Shown here: piece by piece, positions 1 through 11,480 of the stretch
How the letters are laid out: every line of letters starts with the position of its first letter
Position numbering within the stretch: the stretch's first letter is position 1
Assembly: GCA_963691815.1 (NCBI GenBank)
Contig: OY829662.1
Span: forward strand, 27,890,232 to 27,954,231
From: Echiichthys vipera
Taxonomy: Eukaryota > Chordata > Actinopteri > Perciformes > Trachinidae
Length of the DNA: 64,000 nt
Direction: 5' to 3'
Made by a program: the position numbers and the translations under genes
Notes under the pieces: model-generated
Seen by the model: the letters and a program-made list of their open reading frames with translations, nothing else
Database searches by the model: none
What the model was told of the DNA's origin: nothing

Positions 1-680
1 CTATATTCCCCTTTAAAACAGCTGACGAGGGGTTCAAGTATTTGGGGGTGTTTGTCACCAGCCCCTTCATGGACCCTTTTCAAAAGAACTTCCAGTCGCT
101 ATTGGATAAATGCATGTCAGACTTGTCTAGATGGGCAGGCCTCCCCCTGTCCCTTGCAGACCGGGTTAATCTTATTAAGATGGTGATTTTACCAAAGTTT
201 CTGTACCTTTTTCAACACCTACCAATGTGTCTTAACAAATTGTTTTTCACTAACCTAGACCAAGAACTCAACGTCTTTATCTGGCAAAATATCTTTATCT
301 GGCCAAAAAACAATTCTTCAACTCCCTAAACCTGAAAGTGGACTAGCACTCCCTCATTTCCGCCACTACTTCTGGGTATGCAACATTAATAAACTTTTAT
401 ATTGGCTCTGCGATGAAGTTGCAGACAGCTCTCCGGCATGGGCTCATACTGAGATAGAATCTTCCTCCTGAGCTTTGCAATCTATGATACTTATGTTACA
501 TGTTATTCGGTTACTTTTTTAAATTTATTGTTTTATTGTGACCGCGCCTGGGTTGTTGTTCTGTTTTTTTCTGTGATTTTCTTTTTTTTTTCACCTTAAA
601 GCAGACATACTGTACATGTGTTCTACCTTTTTCTGTGCTCTGCTCTGCAAAAAGTAATAAAAAAATTGAAAAACACAAAA
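1..680 (+). mobile_element. L1-like LINE, 3' end of ORF2 plus 3' UTR
   Basis: The reading at 42-329 matches the C-terminal part of L1-clade reverse transcriptases: it has the segment YLGV-like 'FKYLGVFVTSPF', then 'LSRWAGLPLSLADRVNLIKM', then a 'FIWQ' block. The frame is lost near 325 and continues in another frame with 'GLALPHFRHYFWVCNINK' up to a stop near 470. An AT-rich 3' UTR follows and ends in an A-rich tail (about 650-680). The left edge is cut by the window, so the catalytic part of the enzyme is not visible. Family membership at clade level is inferred from the conserved spacing of these blocks. It is a dead copy. Confidence 0.75.
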
Positions 681-837
681 CAAAACTTTGTTACAGAGAC
701 AATCACAACTAAATCTGATTGGATAACTTTATTTTCAAGGTTTTAGGACATTGACACTGTTATTTATGAAGCAAATATGAAATTAAAATTAGAATTAAAA
801 GAGATAATTATTATTAACTCAAATAAATTAAATATGA

Positions 838-1012
838 CTCTAAAAATTGCCCTTAGGTGTGAATGGTTGTCTGTCTCTGTTCGTCTCTATGTGCCCTGTG
901 ATAGACTGGTGTCCTGTCCAGGGTTTACCCCGCCTCACGCCCGTTGTCAGCTGGGATCGGCTCCAGCCCCCCGCGACCCCGACCCCGGGATAAGCAGTTG
1001 AAGATGAATTAA
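838..1012 (+). repeat. Teleost SINE-like interspersed repeat
   Basis: The segment contains the very common fish repeat core running from 'gtgaatggttgtctgtctct' through 'cctgtccagggtttaccccg' to 'gggataagcagttgaagatg'. A second copy lies at 25,358-25,478 in the same orientation, which shows directly that it is interspersed. I do not recall the formal family name with certainty. Open reading frames through it (for example 777-1001) are incidental. Confidence 0.75.
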
Positions 1013-1040
1013 TTAATTTACTGATAGAGGGTACCCCTCT

Positions 1041-1041
<1 letters not shown>

Positions 1042-1113
<72 letters not shown>
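1042..1113. repeat. (CA)n microsatellite
   Basis: About 72 bp of essentially pure CA on the + strand. It faces a longer GT tract at 1,295-1,405, so the two tracts are complementary and inverted. Confidence 0.97.
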
Positions 1114-1115
<2 letters not shown>

Positions 1116-1290
1116 CCCATGATTGACCCATGGGTATCTGCATTGCACAAGAAGCATGTTACTCTCATGCTTCACCCAGCTAAACAGACATATGTACACA
1201 CCAGACACACTTGCTGCCATTCTTACTCCTCCAATTTCTTCCTGTTTTCATGACATGACTCTGGTAACCTTTATGGGCAGCCTCCTGTTG

Positions 1291-1407
<117 letters not shown>

Positions 1408-1910
1408 TTTGAGAAAGCATAGGGGAGACGGTTCTCACACCAGTTACTTTTTCAGCTATGAGGGTCACTGAGCTGTCAGTATCGTTCTTTGTGTACATAT
1501 GAGTGTTCACTAGGGATGAGCGAGTACATCATTATCTGTATCCATTTACCATATGAATTATCTGTATACTTACTCAGACTGGGCGGAGCCTTACCAGGAA
1601 GTGGATAGAATTTAACTCGGTATTGGGTAAGGTTGCCTTGAACAACAAGAAAAAAGTATTGTAAAATGTAATGAACAAGAGTTTTCATACTCAACATAAC
1701 TTTCTTTTTTTAACTTTAACTTAACTTTTTTCTTTTTTTTGGTTAATTTTTATTTCCACAGGGAATCTGGCATCTGGGCGCATGCGCACGCTGCCAGAAA
1801 AGTTTGGCTGTTAGTGTTTTATTTGTGTTTTATTGTTTTACGTCTGTTGTGTCTGGGATAATAAGATCCCAAGTGACTTAGCTGTGCGCTGTGCTTTTCA
1901 CTGAAGCGAC

Positions 1911-3126
1911 ATGGATCTTTTTTGCGTCGTATCGCTATTTTTGCTACCTTTCCTGTTTTACCTGGATATCATCTCTGCCTGCCCGGCCAGGAGGCAATAC
2001 GGTAGAAGTGAGTTGCTACTACTCAACCTTGTGAGTCCGACTGGTGTGTCAGACATCAAGCTACAGATCCCTGGTCTCATCCGAAGATATCCTGATAACA
2101 TCTATGGAGAAACAGGGGGGAAGAGGAAAAGGAAAAGGGGAAAGCGAGGAGGCGCTCGGCTACGACTGAGGAAGATGCGGCTTAACCACATTTCACTGCC
2201 CTCAATGATCTTGGGGAATTCCGATCCCTAAGAAATAAAATTGATGAACTACAGGGGAATGCCCGCTTTCTTAAGGACTACAAAGACTGCTGTGTGATGG
2301 CGTTTACGGAGACCTGGTCAACCGAACGCGACCAGGACTCAGGCCTGATGATCAGTGGCTTTGGAGCACCGCACCACCTAGATCGGTGAAGTGACGAAAA
2401 AAACTCAGGGGTAGGGGTATGTCTTTATATTAACCAAAGATATTGTACCTCGGTTACAGTGAGAGAACGCATCTGTACCCCTGATGTGGAACTTTTATCA
2501 GTGTCGTTAAGCCCCTTTTACCTACCGCGTGAGTTTCCTCAGCTCTTCATTACAGTTGTGTGTATCCACCCCAGAGCACACGCCCCCTCTGCTTGTAAAA
2601 CTGTTAACAAAGTGGTACAAAAACTGCAATCCATCCCTCCTGACGCCCCGGCTTTTATACTCGGTGACTTCAACCACGTTTCCCTTAAAAGTCGGTCCCC
2701 AATTTTCTCCAGTATGTAACTTGTCCTACAAGACGGGATAAGACTCTTGATCTCTGCTATGGGTCAGTAAAGGAGGCATATAAATCACGTCCGCTGCCTC
2801 CTCTGGGCCATGGAGACCACAATTGTGTGTATCTCATGCCCACATACAGAACTGTTTTGAAGGGGGAAAAGGTCTCTAGGAAGGACATCAGAAATTGGAC
2901 AGAAGAGTCGGTGCAGTGTCTACAGGCCTGTTTCGACTGCACTAATTGGGATATGTTTATAGAGGCATGTGGGGGAGATTTGGATCAGTTAGCCGATGCA
3001 ACATGTTCCTATGCCGCATTCTGTAGAGACATGATTATACCAAGCAAAAGGGTAAAAATGTACTCTAATAACAAGCCATGGGTCACCAAATCGGTTAAAT
3101 CCTGCATTCAGGCTAAGAAACTATAA
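1911..3126 (+). pseudogene. LINE ORF2 N-terminal half: basic region and AP endonuclease remnant
   Basis: The ORF from the ATG at 1,911 opens with a hydrophobic stretch and then a lysine/arginine-rich stretch (KRKRKRGKRGGARLRLRK). The frame then shifts, and pieces of an exonuclease-endonuclease-phosphatase fold appear: 'RSLRNKIDEL' and 'CCVMAFTETWS' (2,220-2,320), 'NSGVGVCLYINQRY' (2,400-2,450), 'ILGDFNH' near 2,660 and 'LGHGDHNCVYL' near 2,810. These match the nicking endonuclease of jockey-superfamily LINEs. The following 2,827-3,126 part is the linker before RT and includes 'NKPWVTKSVKSCIQ'. Stops and frameshifts make it non-functional. Confidence 0.75.
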
Positions 3127-3167
3127 AAACTATAAAAACAATCGATAAAACAATCCTGGAAAATAAA

Positions 3168-4700
3168 ATGGTTGCAAATAACTTAGGCTCTGCCTGTCCA
3201 AGGATGAAAGCCATTGCAGGCATCAGTAACTTAAAAAATATAAGCACTGTCACTTTAGAAGATTTTGATGCAGATCCTAAACTTGCAAATGCTTTTAATC
3301 ATTTCTTTTCTCAATTTGATACTTGTGATTTTAGTAGAGAAATACAGGAACTTAGCCATCAATTAGCTGACCAGAACCACTTCATAATTGAAGAAGGGCA
3401 TGTGTAAAAAGTATTCTCTTCCATAAACCCAAATAAAAGCTATGGACCTGACAATATCTCTGGTAGACTGCTTAAGTTGTGTTCTAAAGAACTCTGCTCA
3501 ATTTTTAATTATATATTTAATAAGTCCTCACAGAATCAGCATGTTCCAAAATGTTGGAAGGATGCAGTAGTTGTTCCAGTTCCCAAGACAAGCTGCCCCA
3601 AAGCACTGAATGATTTTACGCCTATTGCACTGACATCTATTATCATGAAAACTTTTGAGAAAATAGTAAGAAATGACATCTTAAAAAAGACTGAGTCTGA
3701 TATTGACCAATATCAGTTTGCCTATAGGCCACACAGAGGGGTTGAGGTTGCCACAGCCACTCTGATGAACATGCTTTTTAAACATCTGGAAGAAAAGGGA
3801 ACACATGCTCAGCTTTTATTTATAGATTTCTCCTCTGCTTTTAACACAATTCAACCTCACATCTTAACAGAAAGACATTTAGAGCAATTTGATTTGAGTA
3901 AAAATCTTGTTGGCTGGGTTTTAGATTTTTTAACTGACAGGACACAAAGAGTGTGAGGCAATGGAATACTGTCTGATCAGATATGTTCCTCCACTGGCTC
4001 CCCTCAGGGCTGTGTTCTGTCTCCTCTCCTGTTCATCCTCTACACCAACATGTGTCACAGCAACAGAGAAGACAGATTTATTTTAAGTATGCAGATGACT
4101 CTGTCATTGTGAGCCTGCTACAAGGGAATGAAACAGGTCATGGTCCAGTTGTCCAGGATTTTGTAGACTGGTGTGACGGGTCCTTTCTACAAATGAACAT
4201 TTCCAAAACAAAAAACATGTGCATTGATTTTAGGAAACTCATCATGGCTAAGGAAATCATCAGCATAAAGGGTCAAGCAGTGGAGTGTGTCAACAAATAT
4301 AAATACCTGGGGACCATTATCGACAATAATTTAAACTTTGAGGCAAACTGTGAGGCTGCATACAAAAAGGGGAACCAGCGGCTTTACTGTCTGAGGAAAT
4401 TGTCCTCCCTCCACATCGACAGAAAGTTGCTCACTATGTTTTACCGCTGCTTCACTGAATCTGTACTCTCTTTTAACCTGGTCTCTTGGTTCAGCAACCT
4501 ACCCCTGAAAAATAAAAATTCCCTAAACCAAATTGTGAGGTGGGCTAGTAGGCTGATTGGAGAGCCACAGCTGAACCTGGAATCCCTACACAGCAGGCAG
4601 TTATAGAGGCTAGTTGGGCCAATCTTAGAGGATAGATCCCACCCACTACACAGCAAATTTCAGCCTCTCCCATCCGGCCATAGGTACAAAATGCCTGCCT
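3168..4700 (+). pseudogene. LINE reverse transcriptase and C-terminal domain remnant
   Basis: Reverse transcriptase blocks occur in order: 'NPNKSYGPDNISGRLLK' (3,425-3,480), 'LNDFTPIALTSIIMKTFEKI' (3,605-3,665), 'QFAYRPHRGVE' (3,715-3,750), 'LFIDFSSAFNTIQPH' (3,810-3,860), 'STGSPQGCVLSPLLF' (3,990-4,035, other frame) and the catalytic 'KYADDSVIVSLL' (4,088-4,125). The thumb region contains 'YKYLGTIIDNNLNFEANCE'. The catalytic Asp-Asp pair is kept, but a frameshift near 3,955-3,985 splits the palm. It copied LINE RNA into DNA at the nicked target in its active ancestors. Confidence 0.85.
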
Positions 4701-4909
4701 GCTAAACTAAAAGATACAGAGGCAGTTTTGTTCCCTCAGCTGTCATAATATTAGATAACACTTGGGCTATTAGACTACACACTAATTTATCAAACTTATT
4801 GACTGCACAGCCTTCTTAATGTATTCATATATTTATTACTTATTCTGGCTTAGCTGCGAGAATCTGTTAGGATGACTTTTATTCTGTATTTTATCCCCTG
4901 AAATATGTG

Positions 4910-4913
<4 letters not shown>

Positions 4914-4951
<38 letters not shown>
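4914..4951. repeat. (TA)n microsatellite
   Basis: About 38 bp of alternating TA directly at the junction between the Rex-type LINE tail and the following antisense LINE tail. It may derive from the A/T-rich end of one of them. Confidence 0.9.
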
Positions 4952-4955
<4 letters not shown>

Positions 4956-5640
4956 AGAATAGAAATACTTTATTGTACACAAGCTGGGAAATTGCACTGC
5001 AGCAGCATTACACACAGACACAGAAACAGTAATATAAAAGATACCTAAAAAATAAAATGTATAAATAAGCGTACTAACTGTAGTGCAAATGTCAACATAT
5101 AATAATCTAAGGTGCAGTGGACAGATTATGAGAAAAATATAAGGTGCTTGCGATTGTATTGTTCTGAACAGTTTAACTGTTATTGTACAGTGTGATGGCA
5201 TGTGTCAGGAAAGATTTCCAGTATCTGTCCGTTCGACAGCGGCGCTCGAACAGCCTGTGTGAGAAGGTGCTCCGTTGTCTGACCACTGTGTGATGGAGAG
5301 GGTGCTGATCATTGTCTATGATGGCTAACAGTTCATTCAGCGTTTTCCTCTCCACCATGGACTACAAAGACTCCAGCCTGAGACCAAGTACAGAGACAGC
5401 CTTCTGGAAGGTATGGAGCATGCAGCAAAGGACCACAGGTCGGACATTCCATCCGGAATCCATGCACAGATCATTTTCTGCACTGTGTTCTTCTACACCA
5501 CTATTAAAGTGTCTACTCTACATTGCCATGTTGTGGTGGTGTCTGTACTACCACACGTCACATCCAGCTGAGAGCTACATCGAATCTGCAAACGGATACA
5601 TCTCAGGGGAGAAAAGAGGCCCTGCTCTTCAATAGGGCCC
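4952..5640 (-). mobile_element. Second LINE, 3' end only (antisense)
   Basis: Reading the minus strand, 5,358-5,173 gives 'HHTVVRQRSTFSHRLFERR' followed by 'RTDRYWKSFLTHAITLYNN', the characteristic C-terminal end of a CR1/Rex/L2-type reverse transcriptase. A second block in another frame (about 5,450-5,365) holds 'CCMLHTFQKAVSVLGLRLE'. The 3' UTR lies at 4,952-5,170 and includes the motif 'ctttattgtacacaagctgg' typical of fish LINE tails. It is a 5'-truncated dead copy inserted tail-to-tail with the preceding LINE. Confidence 0.6.
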
Positions 5641-5748
5641 CTTTTTACTTGGTCAAACGGCATCCTGAGCAACTCACATGCAAGTTAGGGGTGTTTTTGG
5701 CAAGATAGACCCGCGTCATTCAGGGTAGTCGACCATAGTGGAAACACC

Positions 5749-5793
<45 letters not shown>

Positions 5794-5816
5794 TATTATT
5801 ATTATCATTATTATTT
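5749..5816. repeat. (TTA)n microsatellite
   Basis: About 68 bp of TTA/ATT repeats with a few substitutions. Similar TTA tracts sit just inside the terminal motif of the modular repeat at 9,300-9,510, so this one may mark the left edge of the 5.8-9.3 kb complex. Confidence 0.9.
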
Positions 5817-7857
5817 TACTAAATGAATTGCCTTTTTGAGGGCCTTTACATATCTAAAATGTCCCCAAAGTTTACAAACCTGGAAAGTTGCTAAAATTGA
5901 GCCCCTTGATGAGGTTTCACCTAGAGTTACAACAATCGGTAGGCTCATAGAGAGTGAGGAGATGCAAAGAAAAGCCTCGAGGAGCCATATCCTAAACCAA
6001 ACAGGAAATCAGCCATTTTGAGTCAAATATGCAAATTTAGTCGATATTTGGCCTTTTGGAGGTGCCGTACTCTTCCTAGAGACTTAACCCGATCAACTTC
6101 AAAATTGGCCCGTCCCATCTCAAGACCCTTGTGATCAACGTAATTTCATCTTGTAACCTAATTATGCAGCGTGTGGCCGTGGCGTGGCGGTGAATATTGG
6201 CATTTTTACTTGAAATAGGAAGTAGCTAAAAACTTAAGCATAAATTGTCAAACCTTCTCCAGGCTTCTGATGGTTGATAAGAGTCCGGCCCTGAACAGAA
6301 CCACATCTCAATATTCACTCATAGTCAGAGCGCCCCCATACAGGAAATATGTGGATGAACTCCTCCAAGAGATTCACCCGATCGGCTTCAAAATCTGCCT
6401 GTTCCATCTAAAGACCATAGTGATCAAAGTTACCTCATTTGGTAACCTAATTCTGGAGGGTGTGGCCGTGACGTGGCAGGGAACATTGGCGTCACATCAG
6501 AGAAGAGAAAGTACCTAAAACTTGAGCAATAATTGTCCAATCTGCCCCAAATATCTCATGCATGACAAGAGCCCCACCTATCGTTTAATTCTTCTGGAGA
6601 GTGTAGCCGTGGCGTGGCGCAAATATTGGTGTCACGGTAAAAAACAGCGTGTACCGCCTAAAGACCTCAGTGATCAAAGTTACCTCATATCGTTTGGCCT
6701 GGCGACGAATATTGGCATCCTGAAACCGGAAGTTGCTGTAACTTTAGCATACAGTGTCCAATCTTCACCGTGTTTTTTGGGGGGGCGTGACAAGACGCCT
6801 CGGGGAATTTCCCCTCTGGGATGACTTAAGTTTAATTGATTGATTGACCCCCAGCTTGAACACACCAACAACTCAATATTAACTCAAAGCCAAAGCGCCA
6901 CCTGTTGGCAACAGGAAGTCAGCCTAATATGACAAACTTCATCCGATTTACATATCATTTCTGTTCTTCATTTGATGTACAGCACTCTCTAGCACCACAC
7001 AGTGGACGCAAGAAGTGAGGCAGGTTATGAAACAGGAAGTTGCTGTAACTTTAGATGCATTGTCCAATCGTCACCGAATTTCTGAGGCATGACAAGACCC
7101 CAAGCCTAAACTAACCACCGTCTCAATGTTAGCCACAGCGCCACCTATTGGTAACAGGAAGTCAGCCTATGACAAACTTCATCTGATTCACATCAAATTT
7201 CCAATGTTTGTTCATTTAATATACAGCAAGGCAAAGCAAGTTTGATAGGCTCTCTCTAGAGTCAGGCAGTGGATGCAGGAAGTGGGGAAGGTTATGAAAC
7301 ATACATTGTCCAATCTTCACCAGATTTCTGAGGCATGACAAGACCCCCAGCACTAACTCAATATTAACTCACAGCCAAAGCGCCACCTTTTGGCAACAGG
7401 AAGTCAGCCTAATACGACAAATTTTCAATGTGTGTTACCTCATATCGTTTTGTTTTTCTGGAGGGTGTGGCCATGGCTTGGTGGTGAACATTGGCGTCAA
7501 ATCAGACCACAGAAAGTCACTATAACTTGAGCAATAGTTTTCTAATCAGCCCCAGATGTCTCATGCATGACAAAAGCCCCGCCCTGAACAAACCTAGATG
7601 ACATCATTGACTCATAGTGACAGCGCCCCCTATTGGCACAACTTAAATTACAGCCCCTCCTCCAGAATGGACTACTTTTATGAAAATTGGTAGGCATATA
7701 TAACACCTCCAGGCGTACAAAAAAGCCTCTTGGAGCTATATCCTAAACTCAACAGGAAGTTGGCCATTTTGGATCTTATAGCCATTTTTCTATATTTGCA
7801 CTAGTCATACTTTAACAAACTCCTCTTCACGTTTGAATCCCATCACCTTCAACAAGC

Positions 7858-8010
7858 CTGTGAATGTTCTCATTTGTCCAGGTCATCGTTATCCTCAAAG
7901 CAATTTCAGTCAAAAGTAACTGGACTTGGTTATTTGTCTAGGAAGACGTTTCACCTCTCATCCAAGAGGCTTCATCAGTTCATGTACGCATCTGACCAGG
8001 CTGGGACTGA
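7858..8010 (-). repeat. Interspersed repeat, copy related to 30,795-30,940
   Basis: The minus strand here reads 'gatgaagcctcttggatgag', 'aggtgaaacgtcttcctaga' and on to 'gataacgatgacctggacaa'. The same string, lightly diverged, occurs on the plus strand at 30,795-30,940. It is a common teleost repeat whose family name I cannot assign. It interrupts repeat complex 1. Confidence 0.65.
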
Positions 8011-8364
8011 CCAGATTTACATCAAAATTTCAATTTGAATTTCCCCTCGGGGTTGAATAACCCCAGCCTGAACACACCAACAACTCAATATTAACTCACA
8101 GGCACAGCCCCCCCTGTTGGCAACAGGAAGTCAGCCTAATACGAAAAACTTGTCTGTTCTTTATTTGATTTACAACAAGGCAAAGCATGTTTGGTAGGTG
8201 CTCTCTAGTGCCACACAGTAGACCCAGGAAGTGGGGCAGGTTATTAAACAGGAAGTTGCAAATTAAGCATACATCGTGCATACATATTTGATGGGTCTCG
8301 TGCATGGGCATGGCAAAATGCCTTGGAATCTCAGCCTGAACAAATCTATGGGACAATATTTACT

Positions 8365-8935
8365 TATAGCCATACCGCCCCCTGCTGGTAACAGGAAATT
8401 ACATGTTTTATACTTTTATGTCCTCGACCTAACTGGTTCATCACATCCTCCTCAAAAGTGGTGATGAAAGCCTTAAGATGTGAATGATGCTTCATTGTGA
8501 ACATGGGACGATGTTGTGTAACGGCAAAGCTGTGGCGGCACGGCGAATTTCGTTGAAATGCCATGACAAAAGACACCACTGAAACAGCACACCAGGTTTT
8601 CAGATCTTTTCCAAACATGTTTGATAAGAGACCCGCCTAAACACATGTGTAGGACAATTTTGAATCATTGTCATAGGGCACCCTACTGGCAACAGGAAGT
8701 TACATTTTATATTTTGATGTTCTTTTCCTAGCCTGTTAAACAAATTCACCTCAAATCCTGTCAGCACATACTTATACCTTCATGATGCTAGATCATGTAG
8801 CTTTTGACTTTTCATCAAACTCTGTTGTCATGGCGACCCTCTCCGTGACACAGGAAATGGTTGTAACTTCAACATACATTGTCCAATAAGCCCTAAATTG
8901 CTCATGATTCATAGCAGTCCAGGCATAGCGCCCCC
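8365..8935 (+). repeat. Left arm of large inverted repeat
   Basis: This segment is the reverse complement of about 9,540-10,035. Clear landmarks are 'atgaagcatcattcac' with 'cttaaggct' in one arm and the inverse in the other, and 'ccttcatga.gctagatcatg' followed by 'tagctttt' (8,778-8,810 against the inverse at 9,685-9,705). The divergence is moderate by eye. It lies inside repeat complex 1. Confidence 0.8.
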
Positions 8936-9267
8936 TACTGGCAACAGGAAAAATGACAAATATCTACCGATTTACATGAAACTTACATTGTGGGTTCTAC
9001 ACTTGATCGAGGGAAACATGATGCATGTTTTGCATATGTTTGGAAATAGCTCAGCAGCCATTTTGTGCCGCCCGCCATAAACAGGAAGTCGTTCTAACTT
9101 TAGCATGAATTTCCCAAACTGCACCACATTTCCCAGAGATGATAAGAGTAAAGATTTACATGAAATTTTCAATATCTAATGCACACTGCTGCGAGTGCCT
9201 GCAACTAGCCTACTCCCCGACATGCACCAGGTGCGAGGGCCCGTTCATTGCTGCTTGCAGCTTTGAT

Positions 9268-9510
9268 TAGGGCCCGAGCACCGACCAAGTCGGCGAGGAC
9301 CCTGTTGTAATGAGAATGATTAATAATATTGTTATTATTATTATTATTAGGATTAGGGCCCGAGCACCGACTAAGTCGGCGAGGACCCTATTGTAATTGG
9401 AATGATTATTATTATTATTAGGGCCAGAGCACCGACAAAGCTGGCGAGGACCTTATTGTTATTGGAATGATTATTATTATTATTATTACTATTATTGTTA
9501 TTATTCCTGA
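9268..9510 (+). repeat. Three head-to-tail copies of a transposon terminal motif
   Basis: The motif 'agggcccgagcaccgac', followed by 'aagtcggcgaggaccct' and 'attgtaattggaatgatta', occurs at about 9,271, 9,356 and 9,420, each followed by a short TTA tract. This motif is the 5' terminus of the same family whose 3' terminus ends at about 9,265. The third copy runs into the internal sequence of the next element. Confidence 0.8.
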
Positions 9511-9539
9511 CGCCAGTTGGCGGCGCTCTGCTTATGACT

Positions 9540-10035
9540 AAATATTGAGATGCAAATGTGTTCAGGCCTGAACTGCTATGAATCATGAGAAATTTTGGAC
9601 AATATTTGTTGAAGTTACAGCCACTTCCTCTTTCATGGCAAAGGATGGTCGCCACGACAACGGAATTTAATGAAAAGCCAAAAGCTACATGATCTAGCCT
9701 CATGAAGGTCTTAAGTATGTGCTAACAAGATTTGACTATGATTCAAAATTGTCCTACAGCTTTGTGTTCAGGGCGGCTCAACCATGTGAAGTTTGGAAAA
9801 GATCTGAACACCTGGTGTGAAGTTCTAGCAATGTCTTTTGTCATGGCATTTCATGGAAATTTGCGGCACTGCCCCAGCTGTGACGTCAAACGACATCTTC
9901 ACATTTTCACAATGAAGCATCATTCACGTCTTAAGGCTCTCATCACCACTTTTGAGGAGGATGTGATGAACCAGTCAGGCCGAGGACATCGAAGTATAAA
10001 ACATGTAATTTCCTGTTACCAGCAGGGGGCCGATG
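9540..10035 (-). repeat. Right arm of large inverted repeat
   Basis: Internal sequence of the modular repeat in the opposite orientation to 8,365-8,935, with a spacer of about 0.6 kb that holds the three terminal motifs. It ends near 'cctgttaccagcagggggcc', the inverse of the 'ccccctgctggtaacagg' phrase at 8,380. The element seems to continue to about 10,200. Open frames such as 9,732-10,046 are incidental. Confidence 0.8.
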
Positions 10036-10209
10036 ACTACACGTAATGTCACATAAATGTGTTCAGGCTGAGAGTCCAGATTGGAGAATGTATGGTCATG
10101 TTAAAGACCACTTCCTGGTTCATGGTGTGGGGGTGAAATTTGAGGCCCCGCCACGGCTAGGCTGATAATGAAAATGCGTATGTTCCGCAATTTAGCTTTG
10201 GCCATGTCT

Positions 10210-11200
10210 TGAAGGTGTACAGACCAACTTTGAAGTCATTCCGTGGAACTGGAAACTATCTTTCTATTTCTATCCATCCTATTTCTGGCATCCTGTGGTT
10301 CACTGACACACTTCTTTATTTTTACAGTAGTACTTTCGATGACTTAATGGTTTATATTTTTTTTTTCAGTCTGACGACATCTTTATCTATCCATATTTAG
10401 TCCAAACGTGTATCCAAACCACAAAAGAGACATGAAATTAGAGAAACCTAAACATAACCACAGTTCAATTAACACCTTTGTGACACTGTCAACAAGAACA
10501 GAGCACATGTATAACAGTAATTTTAAATTATTCTATATCTATTTTCTTTCAGCAGAAGTGACAAATGCCACAGCGTAGCAGCTTTTTTCTGTCAATCATG
10601 CAAGTTCCAATTCACTGTTTGAGCCAGTGAAGGCAGTTTTACAGTATAACAGCCGCAAATAGATATGACACAGGCTCCTTTAAATATTAGTGCGCTGGTT
10701 TCATACAGACGGACTGTGGGAAATGTTAGCACTCTGAGCTCATCCCTTGAAGAAGCACTGATGAAGCGCTGTAATCTGAGACAAGACGTCTTGCTAACTC
10801 CCGAACAGCTGCTGAAGTCTGATTCTTGGTTGACAGTTGATATTTACAAGGGTGGATATTTACCATTTAGCACATGGAGTGTGCAATCTGCAAGATCAAT
10901 AAAAAAGCATGTTTGGGATTGCAACCAATGAGAAAAGATTAGCCTTCTGTTCTGGTTTAAAGCAAAGACATACAGAAAACATTTTGTATTGTTATAGCAG
11001 GGTCCAGACACTTCCTGAACGTATGTCATTAGCATGAGATTGCCAGGCAACCAGCAGAGACTCCGGGAATTTGCATTATAAATTACTTAAAACCACAAGT
11101 AAAATGTATATTTGGACATATCCAGATTAGCTTTTGGTCTGTCTCCAGTCTTTATGCTAAAATAAGCTAACTGTTCGCTGAGTGCACCTTTAAATTTAGC
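10210..11200. other. No recognisable gene
   Basis: A kilobase of single-copy-looking, moderately AT-rich DNA. The open frame 10,665-10,931 lacks flanking splice signals that I would trust and matches nothing I know. Nothing else stands out before the LINE scrap at 11,200. Confidence 0.5.
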
Positions 11201-11480
11201 GTACAGATGTGAGTGCTAGGACCTTTGTTTCTACCTGGTGTGTATTCCAGTAAGCATGTCAACAGTGTATGAAGGAGCTAAACCATTCATAGATTTAAAA
11301 ACAATAAGAAGTATTTTAAAATTAATTATTTCTGTCACTGGGAGTGACTGAGGAGAAGTTAAATTAGTTATAGTCTCATACTTTTTGTTTCTAGTTAATA
11401 GTCTGGCGGCAGCATTCTGAATAAGCTGGAGTTTATTTAACACCTGCTTTGTCAGTCCAGCATTACTGTACTGGAGGTTT
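11200..11480 (-). mobile_element. L2-type LINE fragment (RT C-terminus)
   Basis: The minus strand at 11,443-11,231 reads 'LNKLQLIQNAAARLLTR', then 'YETITNLTSPQSLPVTEII', then 'FKILLIVFKSMNGLAPSY'. This is the conserved stretch after the palm of L2/Maui LINEs (usual form: QN.AARLLT...LPV...I.FK.L...K.L.G.AP.YL). Only about 70 residues remain. It lies about 350 bp upstream of the hspb9-like promoter. Confidence 0.8.

Larger units (their letters stand above)
1750..4830 (+). mobile_element. CR1/Rex-clade LINE, near full length, frameshifted
   Basis: This is a non-LTR retrotransposon with recognisable 5' leader, basic linker, AP-type endonuclease, reverse transcriptase and C-terminal domain, in that order on the + strand. 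It is broken by several frameshifts and stops (near 2,225, 2,390, 2,720, 3,125, 3,405, 3,955 and 4,605). The sequence ends in the usual 'HPLHSKFQPLPSGHRYK' type C-terminus near 4,690 and then an AT-rich tail. It belongs to the jockey superfamily by its RT blocks; the exact family (Rex1/Babar or a relative) is not decidable by eye. Confidence 0.8.
5820..9265 (+). repeat. Modular non-autonomous transposon-like repeat complex 1
   Basis: About 3.4 kb of non-coding DNA made of recurring modules. The marker phrase 'gcgccacctgttggcaacag' with a following 'gaagtcagcct' recurs at about 6,897, 7,140, 7,380 and 8,105, and 'acattgtccaat' with 'cacc' recurs between them. The right end, 'gagggcccgttcattgctgc' and 'ttgcagctttgatta' (9,234-9,268), is a well-known 3' terminus of a teleost repeat whose 5' terminus ('agggcccgagcaccgac') appears immediately after. 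No coding potential survives; open frames such as 6,270-6,518 have no recognisable product. I infer a composite of several insertions of one non-autonomous DNA-transposon-like family. Confidence 0.65.

Noticed and set aside
840..1220. 126-codon minus-strand frame and 1,123-1,407 plus frame rich in Cys-Val
   Set aside because: They are translations of CA/GT microsatellites joined to SINE-like sequence.
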